A stretch of DNA of 64,000 nt from DAISKN01 sp964553925 (GTDB lineage: Bacteria > Acidobacteriota > Vicinamibacteria > Marinacidobacterales > SMYC01), in assembly GCA_964553925.1 (NCBI GenBank), contig CAZKNR010000035.1, positions 17,386 through 81,385 on the forward strand. The letters are read 5' to 3'. The position numbers were made by a program, and so were the translations under genes. Positions 1 to 7,680 of the stretch are shown in pieces (positions within the stretch are counted from its first letter, which is position 1; every line of letters begins with the position of its first letter). The notes beneath the pieces are model-generated. The model was not told the origin of the DNA, searched no databases, and saw only the letters and a program-made list of their open reading frames with translations.

Positions 1-191
1 TACCGGTGGGAGAGCTCGAAGAGGCGGACGAACGCGTCCTGGGCCGCCTCCTCCGCGCGATCCCGGTCCCGGGAGAGCGCGGTGAGAAACCGGACCAGGG
101 GGGCCTTGTGCCGCTCGACGAGTGTCGTAAAGGCTTCCCGGTCGCCGCTTTGTACCCGGCGCATCAGCTCCCCGTCCGCGGGTGGCGTCAT
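1..191 (-). CDS. ECF-type RNA polymerase sigma factor, N-terminal part (runs off the left edge)
   Basis: Reading the minus strand from the ATG at 191 gives about 63 residues that match sigma-70 region 2. A leading GELMRRVQSGDREAF segment is followed by a VERHK helix and by EEAAQDAFVRLFE, the usual core-binding helix of ECF sigma factors. The reading frame is still open at position 1, so region 4 and any anti-sigma partner lie outside the window. It is divergent from the ExeA-like gene at 359. The 167 bp between them would hold both promoters; a TACAAT hexamer at 272-277 is a possible -10 for the rightward gene. Family assignment is confident; the regulon is unknown. Confidence 0.8.
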   Translation of the reverse strand, partial: MTPPADGELMRRVQSGDREAFTTLVERHKAPLVRFLTALSRDRDRAEEAAQDAFVRLFELSHR

Positions 192-358
192 ATTCAATAG
201 GTTCAACGCGGCAACCGGGAGAAAGTTCCGGCGGACAAAAATACAGTTTCACTTCGAAGTGCTTCTTGGTGTACAATGTCGTTCCCCACGGGTCTTATAC
301 AGCTTTCTATAAGCTTTTTAAGCTCAGCTTCATTCAAAGCGTTCATAAGGCAAGCGCC

Positions 359-1456
359 ATGTACCTTCATCATTATGGTTTCCGTGACAAGCCTTTCAAG
401 CTCACCCACGACCCCGCCTATTACTACGGAGAAGCCCACCAGGTAGCGCTCAACGAGCTCTGCTACTCCCTCGAGGAACGGCACGGGCTCGCCATCCTTC
501 TTGGCGAGCCGGGAACGGGGAAAACGACGCTGCTGCTTCGGCTCCTCAGGACCTTCAGCCGGCAGCTCAACGGGGTGTTCCTCTCGGATGTCGCCGTCGG
601 CGAGTCCTCGTTGATTCGCCAGATCGCCCGGGCTCTCCTGGTGCCGTTCCGGCCCCAGGAGTCGACGGAAACCGTCTCCCAGTATCTCGACATTTTTCTC
701 CGGGGGCAGGTGACCGCCGGGAGAACCGTGGTGGTCCTGGTCGACGAGGCGCAGGGACTGTCGGACGGCCAGTTCGAGGAACTTCGCCACCTCACCAACC
801 TCGAGCACAAGAGCAAGAAGCTCCTCGAGATCATCCTCGCGGGGCTTCCCTCTCTGGAGCGCAAGTTCCGAACTCCCGACCTGGAATCGCTGAGCCAGCG
901 GGCCGTCGTGCGCTGCTGGGTGGAGCCGATGAGCCTCGAGCACACCCGCTCGTACATTCGGCACCGTCTCGACGTCGTCGGGGCGCCCAATCCCGATATG
1001 TTCAGCGCCGACGCGGTGGAGCGAGTCCACAACGCCACCCGGGGTGTCCCCCGGCTTATCAACATCGTCTGCGAGCGCACGCTTCTCGTCGGTTACGTGG
1101 AAGAGGTCCAGGTGCTCAAGGCCTCGGACATCGATCAGTCCGTGGCCGACTTGAACCTGAAGCCCATCGCCGATGGCAGCTACGATCAAGCGACGGGAGC
1201 GTTGGGATTCGAGGGGACCCTCTTGCTCCGCATGGCGGCACAGCTCGACACCATCATGAAGAAGCTCGAGGACCTCGAGAGCCAGACAGACGGTATCCCA
1301 CAGAGAGGAGCGAAAGACGAGCCACGGCTGCGGCAGTGGCTGAAGTCTCTGAAGAGCAATCCCCTCAAGCAATCAGAGTCCACTCACACTCACTCGTTCG
1401 ACGAGCTGGTGGATTCGCAGTCGCTAACCACCGGAAAACCGGAGACGAATCACTAA
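359..1456 (+). CDS. ExeA/GspA-like AAA ATPase
   Basis: The 365-residue product begins MYLHHYGFRDKPF, the usual start of ExeA-type ATPases, and this ATG was preferred to an in-frame ATG at 182 because the upstream residues look non-coding. Walker A (GEPGTGKTT) lies at residues 49-57 and Walker B (VVVLVDEAQ) near 124-132, followed by sensor-like and lid segments to about residue 275. In Aeromonas, ExeA works with ExeB to help the type II secretin insert through peptidoglycan. This copy has no peptidoglycan-binding C-terminal domain or membrane segment that I can see; its last 90 residues are a predicted helix plus a polar tail. It may serve the secretin operon 20 kb downstream, but that is inference. 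Confidence 0.85.
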   Translation: MYLHHYGFRDKPFKLTHDPAYYYGEAHQVALNELCYSLEERHGLAILLGEPGTGKTTLLLRLLRTFSRQLNGVFLSDVAVGESSLIRQIARALLVPFRPQESTETVSQYLDIFLRGQVTAGRTVVVLVDEAQGLSDGQFEELRHLTNLEHKSKKLLEIILAGLPSLERKFRTPDLESLSQRAVVRCWVEPMSLEHTRSYIRHRLDVVGAPNPDMFSADAVERVHNATRGVPRLINIVCERTLLVGYVEEVQVLKASDIDQSVADLNLKPIADGSYDQATGALGFEGTLLLRMAAQLDTIMKKLEDLESQTDGIPQRGAKDEPRLRQWLKSLKSNPLKQSESTHTHSFDELVDSQSLTTGKPETNH

Positions 1457-1521
1457 TACAGCTGTGTCCCCCGACGCGGCGCGGGCCTATTCGACAGATC
1501 GACCGTTGACGGGATTCATTC

Positions 1522-2991
1522 ATGCAGGAGCGTGAATCGCGATCCAGGCGCAAGCCCAAAAAGCTCGAGGAGCTCGCACTCGCCTCGATACTGCTCTTCG
1601 CCTCGTCGCTCGGGGCTCAACCCCGAATCGAGCACGACGACGTCGACTGCCTTCCGCGCGGGGAGTTCAGTCAGTTTCTCGCAAGCATCCAGCCGGCTTC
1701 GACGATCCGCGCCGCCAAACTTTATTTCCGGTCGAACCTCTACCCCGAGTTCTATTTCGTGGCGATGAGCCTGGACGCCGCGGGGTCGTTCGAGGCGGTG
1801 ATGCCCCTTCCCGCGGCGGAGACGACGAAGGTCGTGTACTACATCGAGGCCGTGGACCTCTCGTTTCAAAGCTCGCGAAGCGATGAATTGGAAGTCGCAA
1901 TCTCCGAGGGTTCCGGCTGCCGCAGAGGTCCCGGCGCCGTTCTCTTTCCGGGCGCGAGCCCGGCCATCGTGGTCGGCGCGACCCAGGTGGGAATTCCCGC
2001 GATTCCCGCGGGGTTCCAGGCAACGGGAATCACGGGGTTTCTCACGGCATCCGGAGGGATCGCGGGCACGGGAGGGGGAATTGGGGTGGGCGTCGCCGTG
2101 GGAGCCGCGGCCGGAGCCGCTGCCGGCGTAGGTGTCATCCTTGCCGGTGGGGATGCGTCCACGACTCCGACGACGAGCACTCCTCCATTGGGTGGCCCGA
2201 ACACGACCCCTACTTCCGCGGGCTCGACCACCACGACCGTGACCGGTTCTCCAACTTCGACCTCGAGCTCGCCCGCGACCTCGACCATCCCCCCCACTCC
2301 GAGCCCACCCTCGACCACCACGACGACGACCGCGCCGTCCCCGCTGACCGCCTGCTTCGAATGGCGGGCACTCGGAAACTGCCTCGTGTTCTTCGACTCC
2401 TGCTCGACGCCGGCGAGCTCGATCATCAGCTATGAGTGGCGGATGCTGGGGCCACCGGTTCCCGCGCCGCCTCCGATCGAAAGCTTTGAGTTCAGCTTCG
2501 CAGCGGATCCGCGTTGCCGGGGCACTATGAGCTTCAACCACCCTGTACGCCTCACGGTCTTCGACAGCCTCGGGCGAAGTGACAGCGTTCAGCAGAACGT
2601 TACCGTCCAATCGGGTGTGACGTACCGCACGGACGTCGGGATGAGTGCCGTCCTCTCTTTCAAGAGCCAGCTTTTAGCCTTGCCGCCGGACGGGAGCGCA
2701 CGAGGACAGATCGTGGTGAACGGTGCGCGGCTCCCACCGTCCGACAACGCATCAGCGTCGCTGCACGAGGTTCGTGTGGGCGCGGGGATCGTCCGCATCG
2801 AAGCCACGCTCTTGACCCGGGTCTCGCCGGGAAGCCTCTGGGAGCTCGATTTTTCCTCGAGCGCGGGCCTGGTCGCAGGGAGCGTGAAGGTCGAGGGGGG
2901 CGCGGTCGTGGGCGCCGACGAGCGCCGCATTGTCTTTCGATTGAACGGCGATCGCGGCGAAACGCTGCGGCTTCGAGTGGAGGTTAGATGA
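1522..2991 (+). CDS. modular secreted protein: conserved N-terminal module, Gly/Ala segment, Ser/Thr/Pro stalk, PKD-like end
   Basis: The product has 489 residues. A basic start and hydrophobic stretch (LALASILLFASSLGAQ) form a signal peptide or anchor. Residues about 35-135 form a beta-rich module bounded by two cysteines (DVDC and GSGC) with an LPAAETTKVVYY motif. A glycine/alanine-rich hydrophobic segment follows (about residues 165-215), then a Ser/Thr/Pro low-complexity stalk (about 215-280), then a C-terminal part starting CFEWRALGNC that resembles a PKD or Ig fold. The N-terminal module and Gly/Ala segment recur in the protein at 49113-50201, whose C-terminus is different. I do not recognise the family; the architecture suggests a cell-surface display protein. 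Confidence 0.7.
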   Translation: MQERESRSRRKPKKLEELALASILLFASSLGAQPRIEHDDVDCLPRGEFSQFLASIQPASTIRAAKLYFRSNLYPEFYFVAMSLDAAGSFEAVMPLPAAETTKVVYYIEAVDLSFQSSRSDELEVAISEGSGCRRGPGAVLFPGASPAIVVGATQVGIPAIPAGFQATGITGFLTASGGIAGTGGGIGVGVAVGAAAGAAAGVGVILAGGDASTTPTTSTPPLGGPNTTPTSAGSTTTTVTGSPTSTSSSPATSTIPPTPSPPSTTTTTTAPSPLTACFEWRALGNCLVFFDSCSTPASSIISYEWRMLGPPVPAPPPIESFEFSFAADPRCRGTMSFNHPVRLTVFDSLGRSDSVQQNVTVQSGVTYRTDVGMSAVLSFKSQLLALPPDGSARGQIVVNGARLPPSDNASASLHEVRVGAGIVRIEATLLTRVSPGSLWELDFSSSAGLVAGSVKVEGGAVVGADERRIVFRLNGDRGETLRLRVEVR

Positions 2992-3023
2992 CGGCGGAGC
3001 CTCCCACCAGAGACCCCGCCGTC
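2990..3023. terminator. possible hairpin between convergent genes
   Basis: GACGGCGG at 2990-2997 can pair with CCGCCGTC at 3016-3023 (8 bp, loop 18), starting inside the stop codon of the upstream gene. No T-run follows, so this is at best a weak terminator or a factor-dependent one. It separates the rightward gene ending at 2991 from the leftward gene ending at 3039. Confidence 0.3.
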
Positions 3024-3038
3024 CGCCGTCCGAAAAGA

Positions 3039-3614
3039 CTAGGTGCCGGCTTTGATGGTGGTAGCCCAGGTCGCGTCGCCCCACGAAAGCGTGAGCGAAT
3101 CGCCCGTGATGGCGATGGCGAAGACATCGGCGGCAGCGCCGGTCCCCTTCTTCATCGGCACTCGCGCGACTTCGTCCTTGGCGATGTTCTTCTGGTAGCC
3201 ATCGAGCCTCGGCCAGGGCTCGTTCTTCATGTTCGCGGGAGCCTCGGCCCAGATGTTGACCAGCGGGATGCCGAGGTTCTTGTTGATCACCAGAGCCCAG
3301 TCGCCCTGCGCGGGAGCGTGAACGTAGAGGCTGTACTTGCCGGCCGGGACGGGCTTGCCGCCGACGGTGAGGGCGGTCTGGGTGTCGATTGTCGTGACCT
3401 GGTTCTCCCCCGCGCGCCAGATGCGATCCTCGGGGAGGTCCTTCATGAGGGCGTCGAGAGTCCGGCCCTTGAGGGCAGGACGGCCATAGTCGATCACGAC
3501 CTTCTTTCCGTTGATCGTGGCCTCCGCCTTGCCGCGGGGCTGGCCCTGCTGAGCCGCGGCCAGACCGGTGACGGCCGCGAGAGCTACCGCAATGGCGATT
3601 CGTTTCGTCGTCAT
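3039..3614 (-). CDS. DUF2911 family periplasmic protein
   Basis: The 191-residue product has a signal peptide (MTTKRIAIAVALAAVTGLAAAQ) followed by a DUF2911 domain over nearly its whole length. It shows the family landmarks: IDYGRPALKGR, the IWRAGENQVTTIDT segment and PAGKYSLYVHAP. The function of DUF2911 is unknown; the proteins are secreted and common in Bacteroidota and Acidobacteriota. The ATG at 3614 was chosen because it places the signal peptide at the N-terminus, with AAGGAG about 11 nt upstream; a longer reading from 3731 adds non-homologous residues. It is a single gene. Confidence 0.9.
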   Translation of the reverse strand: MTTKRIAIAVALAAVTGLAAAQQGQPRGKAEATINGKKVVIDYGRPALKGRTLDALMKDLPEDRIWRAGENQVTTIDTQTALTVGGKPVPAGKYSLYVHAPAQGDWALVINKNLGIPLVNIWAEAPANMKNEPWPRLDGYQKNIAKDEVARVPMKKGTGAAADVFAIAITGDSLTLSWGDATWATTIKAGT

Positions 3615-3770
3615 CGTTCGTCGAACTCCTTGTTTATAGTTTTCCTGAGTTGAGGGATCGCATCGGGGTCCGAGCACGGTTGTCGATGCGCGGTGAGAAG
3701 AATTCAATTCTTTGAATTCCGACTCGTACACCCGAAGCAGTATAGCGCGGCGTGAAGAGGACCCGGAATT

Positions 3771-5144
3771 CTACCGAGACAATGGGAAGTCCTCGAATAA
3801 CCAGACGGCTCCGCGGCGGTACCACAGCCGGCCGAAGAACGCCCCCTTGCCGGACGGCGCCGCTCCCTCGAAGAAATCGACGCTGCGCTGGAGTCCGCTA
3901 TCGGCGACGTCGCTCGCCCCCGGAGACGTGCCCACGAGGAGCCGCCACTCGGTGATGCGCGGCTCACCGGAAGAGACACGAAACCGCAGGGTGCCCGGAA
4001 GAGCCCCTGCAACAAACGACACGCGCGGAGGCGGAAGGCTTCGGCGAAAACCCGAGGCAGTCTCGCGCAGCTCGTTCAGCGAGCGGGCGTTGTCCTGCCG
4101 CTCGGTTCCCGCGGGCGCGCCGCCGAAGAGAACTCGCGGGCTCGAAAAGCGGGCGACGCGCCTTCCCGGCCCGTAAGCCATGATGGTGCGAAACCCCGCG
4201 ACCAGATCCTTGTAGCCGAAGGAGTAAGCGAAGGCGCCCATCGTCTTTGGATCCTCGGGCGCGTGATCGCAGCCGAGGTTATGTCCGAGCTCGTGCGCCA
4301 TCGCGTACGTGGTATCGATGCAGCTCCTTTCGACCACCGAGTACGCCCACTCTGAAAACGACGCGCCGGCTCGGCCCATGGAGTAGGCGATACCGCAGCC
4401 GTCACGCTCCTCGACCACGAGCTGCACGACGTCCGCGCCGTAGGTGTCACGGAGCTCGTGTACCTCGTCGAGAGCGCCGTCGTTCTCCTGTTGCAGGATC
4501 TCCAGATCCGACTCGACCCGGCCCGCCTCCGCGAAAGCGACTTCCCGCAGCTCGACCAATCTCAAACGGGTCTCGACCTCGCTCTTCTCGAGCGCGAGGT
4601 TCGTCTCCGCGAGACCGAGCCCTACGAGAGACGCGATGGCATCGGCGCCGCCCGAAGCTCTCCGGGCCCTCGGGGTATAGACGACGAGCAAGTCGAGCTC
4701 GGCTCCATCGCCGGGATCGAGCGCCACGAGAGGGCGCGAGCCTCGACCCGCGGGAAGAGGGTGTCGTTCCGGCGGCTCCGACGACGGCGCGACCTCCTCG
4801 ATGCGATGGAGTCCGCTGCCGGCCGGCCGAATGCGATATTGCGCCGAGGCCAGGCGGACGCTCCCGGCCAAAACGCCCCTCGCGACCGAGAGCACGACGG
4901 AGCTCGTGTCGTCGCCTCGGGAGTGCCCAACCCAGGTGAAGCCGTCGGGCCCGAGGGGCACGAGGTTCTCACGAACCGCCTCGACCCAATCGCCCTCGAA
5001 GAGCTCGAGATGAACCACCTCGCCCGTGAGCTCCGCTGCTTCGAGGCGGACGACGCGGCTCCGAACGACGTCTGGGGGCTTTGGGGAGAGATCGGCGCCG
5101 CTCCCGAGGAACGGGAGAATCGCGAGAAGCAAGGTGTTCCACAT
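3771..5144 (-). CDS. secreted zinc metalloprotease, reprolysin/M12B-like
   Basis: The 457-residue product starts with a short signal peptide (MWNTLLLAILPFLGSGA). A poorly conserved pro-region covers about residues 20-150. The catalytic domain begins near LDLLVVYTPRARRASGG and contains the extended zinc motif HELGHNLGCDH near residue 290, followed by a Met-turn (TIMAYG), both typical of metzincins. After the catalytic domain comes a short C-terminal beta-rich region (from about residue 375) that lacks a recognised domain. It should be exported and degrade proteins outside the cell or in the periplasm. It is a single gene, divergent from the pair starting at 5276. Confidence 0.88.
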   Translation of the reverse strand: MWNTLLLAILPFLGSGADLSPKPPDVVRSRVVRLEAAELTGEVVHLELFEGDWVEAVRENLVPLGPDGFTWVGHSRGDDTSSVVLSVARGVLAGSVRLASAQYRIRPAGSGLHRIEEVAPSSEPPERHPLPAGRGSRPLVALDPGDGAELDLLVVYTPRARRASGGADAIASLVGLGLAETNLALEKSEVETRLRLVELREVAFAEAGRVESDLEILQQENDGALDEVHELRDTYGADVVQLVVEERDGCGIAYSMGRAGASFSEWAYSVVERSCIDTTYAMAHELGHNLGCDHAPEDPKTMGAFAYSFGYKDLVAGFRTIMAYGPGRRVARFSSPRVLFGGAPAGTERQDNARSLNELRETASGFRRSLPPPRVSFVAGALPGTLRFRVSSGEPRITEWRLLVGTSPGASDVADSGLQRSVDFFEGAAPSGKGAFFGRLWYRRGAVWLFEDFPLSR

Positions 5145-5275
5145 GACGAGCCTTCAAAACAGGCTATCAGATCGAGGTGGGAACGTCAGCCGCAACCTCA
5201 GGGCTCTGCGTCGATGCGGTATACTGATCGTGGATCGTGGGTTTTCCGGGGGAGCCCTCGACAAGTGGTTGATCC

Positions 5276-5785
5276 ATGAGCGAATCTCGCCGAAGTACCG
5301 AAAACCCGGCTACTCTTTCGGTTGCTCGGAACACGATCGACGTTCGGATTGACGAGTCGCTTGCCCGGCTTTACGAGCTTGCCGAAGAGGAGTGGTTTGA
5401 GGACGGGCTGCAGAGCAATTTAGGCTTAGGTCTAGACGAGCTTCTTCAACACCATCCGGCGGAGACAATGTCGGGACTCAAAAGGCTGCTCAAGAAATCC
5501 TCAGTACGGCAACCGGCCTTGGTCGAGACGTTGAAGGTTCTCGGTCGCGTGGAAAGCCCAGAGACAAGGGAGCCACGCCTCTACACGCTCGTGGACTTTC
5601 TAAGTCATTCATCAATGGTCGTTCGAGATGCGGCCCTGGTTGGATTGTGCTTGCTCGATGACGAGAGGGCCCTGCCTTACCTGGCGCGAGCTGCCGAGCA
5701 TCATGACGATGACTCGTTCTTCAAACGGGACCTGAAGGACGCGATGAAACAGATTCGGGCTCCTCGTGGCGATAGTTATCCGTAA
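5276..5785 (+). CDS. HEAT-repeat-like hypothetical protein
   Basis: A 169-residue soluble protein with no signal peptide. Its second half contains paired helices of HEAT type, for example FLSHSSMVVRDAALVGLCLL followed by DDERALPYLARAAE. It overlaps the next gene by 20 bp, so the two are probably translated together. Base composition is visibly lower in G+C than in the flanking protease and DUF420 genes, which suggests separate acquisition. No enzymatic motif is visible. An immunity-type or scaffold role in a two-gene accessory module is possible but not shown. Confidence 0.65.
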   Translation: MSESRRSTENPATLSVARNTIDVRIDESLARLYELAEEEWFEDGLQSNLGLGLDELLQHHPAETMSGLKRLLKKSSVRQPALVETLKVLGRVESPETREPRLYTLVDFLSHSSMVVRDAALVGLCLLDDERALPYLARAAEHHDDDSFFKRDLKDAMKQIRAPRGDSYP

Positions 5786-6269
5786 GGTCGACCGACGACC
5801 TCTCTGGGACAGGAACGCTCGTCCAGCGGAATCCTGGCTTCACCCCGAGGATCTCGCGGCTGACGCTCTGCAGGATCTCCGAACGAAAGAGAACCGGTTG
5901 TCGGTTTACCTGCTCGATTCGTTAGAGTCTTTTGGACTGGACCGTCTCTTGGCTGCGATGGCAGCGAGCCGAGACGTACTCGACAAACTCGACTACGCTG
6001 CCTTTGATATCGCTCTTCTCAGCGACCTGCGAATCAAGATCGAGGCGGCTCCAGGTGGGACTCCCGACGACGAGGTCAACACGTGGCACAGAGATCTAGT
6101 CGAGCTCACCGCCTCCAAACTCACGGACCTGGGCCTAGCGATGCGGCGAAACGCAACGGTGGCTCGCAAATACCCTAAAGACATCGCCGAGCTCATTCGG
6201 CAGGGTGTTGAGTCGAATCGCATCGATCAGACACGCCTAAAGCAAAATCTCGCGAGCAAAGTCCTCTAG
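5766..6269 (+). CDS. hypothetical protein paired with the HEAT-like gene
   Basis: A 167-residue, mostly helical soluble protein starting at a GTG inside the previous gene. I do not recognise a domain. Its predicted helices (DRLLAAMAASRDVLDKL, ELTASKLTDLGLAMRR) and lack of cysteines or membrane segments give no functional clue. The 20 bp overlap and shared lower-G+C composition link it to the upstream gene. It ends 26 bp before the convergent DUF420 gene. A toxin-antitoxin or small defence pair is one reading of the arrangement, without direct evidence. Confidence 0.62.
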   Translation: MAIVIRKVDRRPLWDRNARPAESWLHPEDLAADALQDLRTKENRLSVYLLDSLESFGLDRLLAAMAASRDVLDKLDYAAFDIALLSDLRIKIEAAPGGTPDDEVNTWHRDLVELTASKLTDLGLAMRRNATVARKYPKDIAELIRQGVESNRIDQTRLKQNLASKVL

Positions 6270-6294
6270 TTGAGCTAGGGTACCCGCGCATTCG

Positions 6295-6873
6295 TCAGCC
6301 GTATCGGGTCAGCAGCAAGAAAACCAGCACCCCGGTGACCGAAACGTAGAGCCAGAGCGGAAACGTGAACCGCGCGAGGCGCCGGTGCCGCTCGAAGCGC
6401 CGGGTGAGGGCGAAAAAGAGAGTCGTCAGGACCATCGGGAGAGCGATCATCGAGCCGAGGATGTGGGTCACGAGGACGATGAAATAGAAAAGCCGCACCG
6501 GACCCTGGCCTTGGAATCGGGTGTCCCCGTGATAATGATGATAGGTCACGTAGCTCGCGAGGAAGACGGAGGCAACGAGGAGCGCTCCGAGCATGAGCTT
6601 CCTGTGGAGCTCGCGCCGGCCGCGGCGGATCGCGAGCAAACCCGACACCAGGACAACGGCGCTGGTTGCGTTCAGGGCGGCGTTCAGCGCCGGGAGGGAC
6701 GACGTCCAGGAAGGCGGCTCGCTCGAGCCCGCCCGCCCGTAGAGGAGCCAGAAGAGATACGCGAGAACGGCGACGCTCAGAAGGCCAATCACGGCGAAGG
6801 CTCTTCTCTCATTGAGGGCGGTGCCGCGTTCGACGGTTTCCTCGCTCAGAGTGCCCTCCTCCTCTATCCTCAC
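6295..6873 (-). CDS. DUF420 family membrane protein
   Basis: From the GTG at 6873 the product has 192 residues and about five transmembrane segments, starting at AFAVIGLLSVAVLAYLFWLL. It carries the conserved histidines of DUF420: RELHRKLM before one helix, TYHHYHG after it, and VTHILGS in the next. The family is related to CtaM-type proteins that help assemble haem-copper oxidases. The longer frame back to 6972 overlaps the end of the upstream gene, so I placed the start 8 bp after that gene's stop. It should be co-transcribed with the NAD(P)HX epimerase gene. Confidence 0.8.
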   Translation of the reverse strand: MRIEEEGTLSEETVERGTALNERRAFAVIGLLSVAVLAYLFWLLYGRAGSSEPPSWTSSLPALNAALNATSAVVLVSGLLAIRRGRRELHRKLMLGALLVASVFLASYVTYHHYHGDTRFQGQGPVRLFYFIVLVTHILGSMIALPMVLTTLFFALTRRFERHRRLARFTFPLWLYVSVTGVLVFLLLTRYG

Positions 6874-6880
6874 TGGGGCC

Positions 6881-7612
6881 TCAAGCAAGACGCAAGAGAT
6901 CCGTTTCGGAAAAGATCGGTCCGACCTTGAGCCCGAGCCGGCGGATAGCGATCTCGGGAACTCCGAGGTCACCGAGATAGAGCTCCCCTCGATACTCCTC
7001 GGCGCCGTGCGTCACTACACCCTTTTGGGGAAGTGCCAGGGCCAGGGTCGCCGTCGCCTTGATCGAGGGCGAGGAGACGGAGCCCGTGCCCGCGTCCATC
7101 CCCGCAGGAACCTCGAGCGAGAGGATGGGAATTCTTTGGGCGTTGGCCCAGCGGACCGCGTCCGCGAGGTCGTCCTTCGGACGGCCGCGAAGGCCGGAGC
7201 CGACCATGCCGTCGAGGATCGCGTCCGGCCCCTCGGCCGCGAGCGCCGAGGATGGATCTCTCACCATAACCTTCATGCGGTCGAGAGTGTCGAGCAGACG
7301 AAGGCCGAGAGCGCTCTGACGCGAGCGCTCTCGGAGCAGGAAGACCTCGACCAAAGCACCAAAGCTCGCGAGCCTCCCTGCGGCGGCGAGCGCCACGTTC
7401 CCCTTCCCGCCGGCCCCCGCGAGGACCACGACACTCTTGTTCGTGGCATCACCGGCGAGAAACCGGTCGCGCGCCAGATGGGCGAAGTGCCGGGCGGCGC
7501 TCTCCAGGATCTGGATCGGGTCGACGCCGAAGTCCTCGACCAGCGACCGGCCGAGCTCGGCCCGCTCACCGGGGGTGAGGGCGGGAATGGACTTCAGCAG
7601 ATCGAGCGACAC
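6881..7612 (-). CDS. nnrE: NAD(P)H-hydrate epimerase, YjeF N-terminal domain only
   Basis: The 243-residue product matches the YjeF_N fold, which interconverts R and S forms of damaged NAD(P)H hydrate so that the dehydratase can repair it. Landmarks are VVVLAGAGGKGNVALAAAGRL near residues 65-85, the substrate loop DGMVGSGLRG, and SLEVPAGMDAGTG. The usual bacterial protein fuses this to the ADP/ATP-dependent dehydratase; here only the epimerase domain is present, so NnrD must be elsewhere or absent. The start is a GTG at 7612. The gene is upstream of DUF420 with an 8 bp gap. Confidence 0.85.
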   Translation of the reverse strand: MSLDLLKSIPALTPGERAELGRSLVEDFGVDPIQILESAARHFAHLARDRFLAGDATNKSVVVLAGAGGKGNVALAAAGRLASFGALVEVFLLRERSRQSALGLRLLDTLDRMKVMVRDPSSALAAEGPDAILDGMVGSGLRGRPKDDLADAVRWANAQRIPILSLEVPAGMDAGTGSVSSPSIKATATLALALPQKGVVTHGAEEYRGELYLGDLGVPEIAIRRLGLKVGPIFSETDLLRLA

Positions 7613-7680
7613 CTCCCGTCATTCTATCAAGTTGATCGTTTTCCCATGGACTGCGATCATGAAGGGAAGGCACCGAGACG

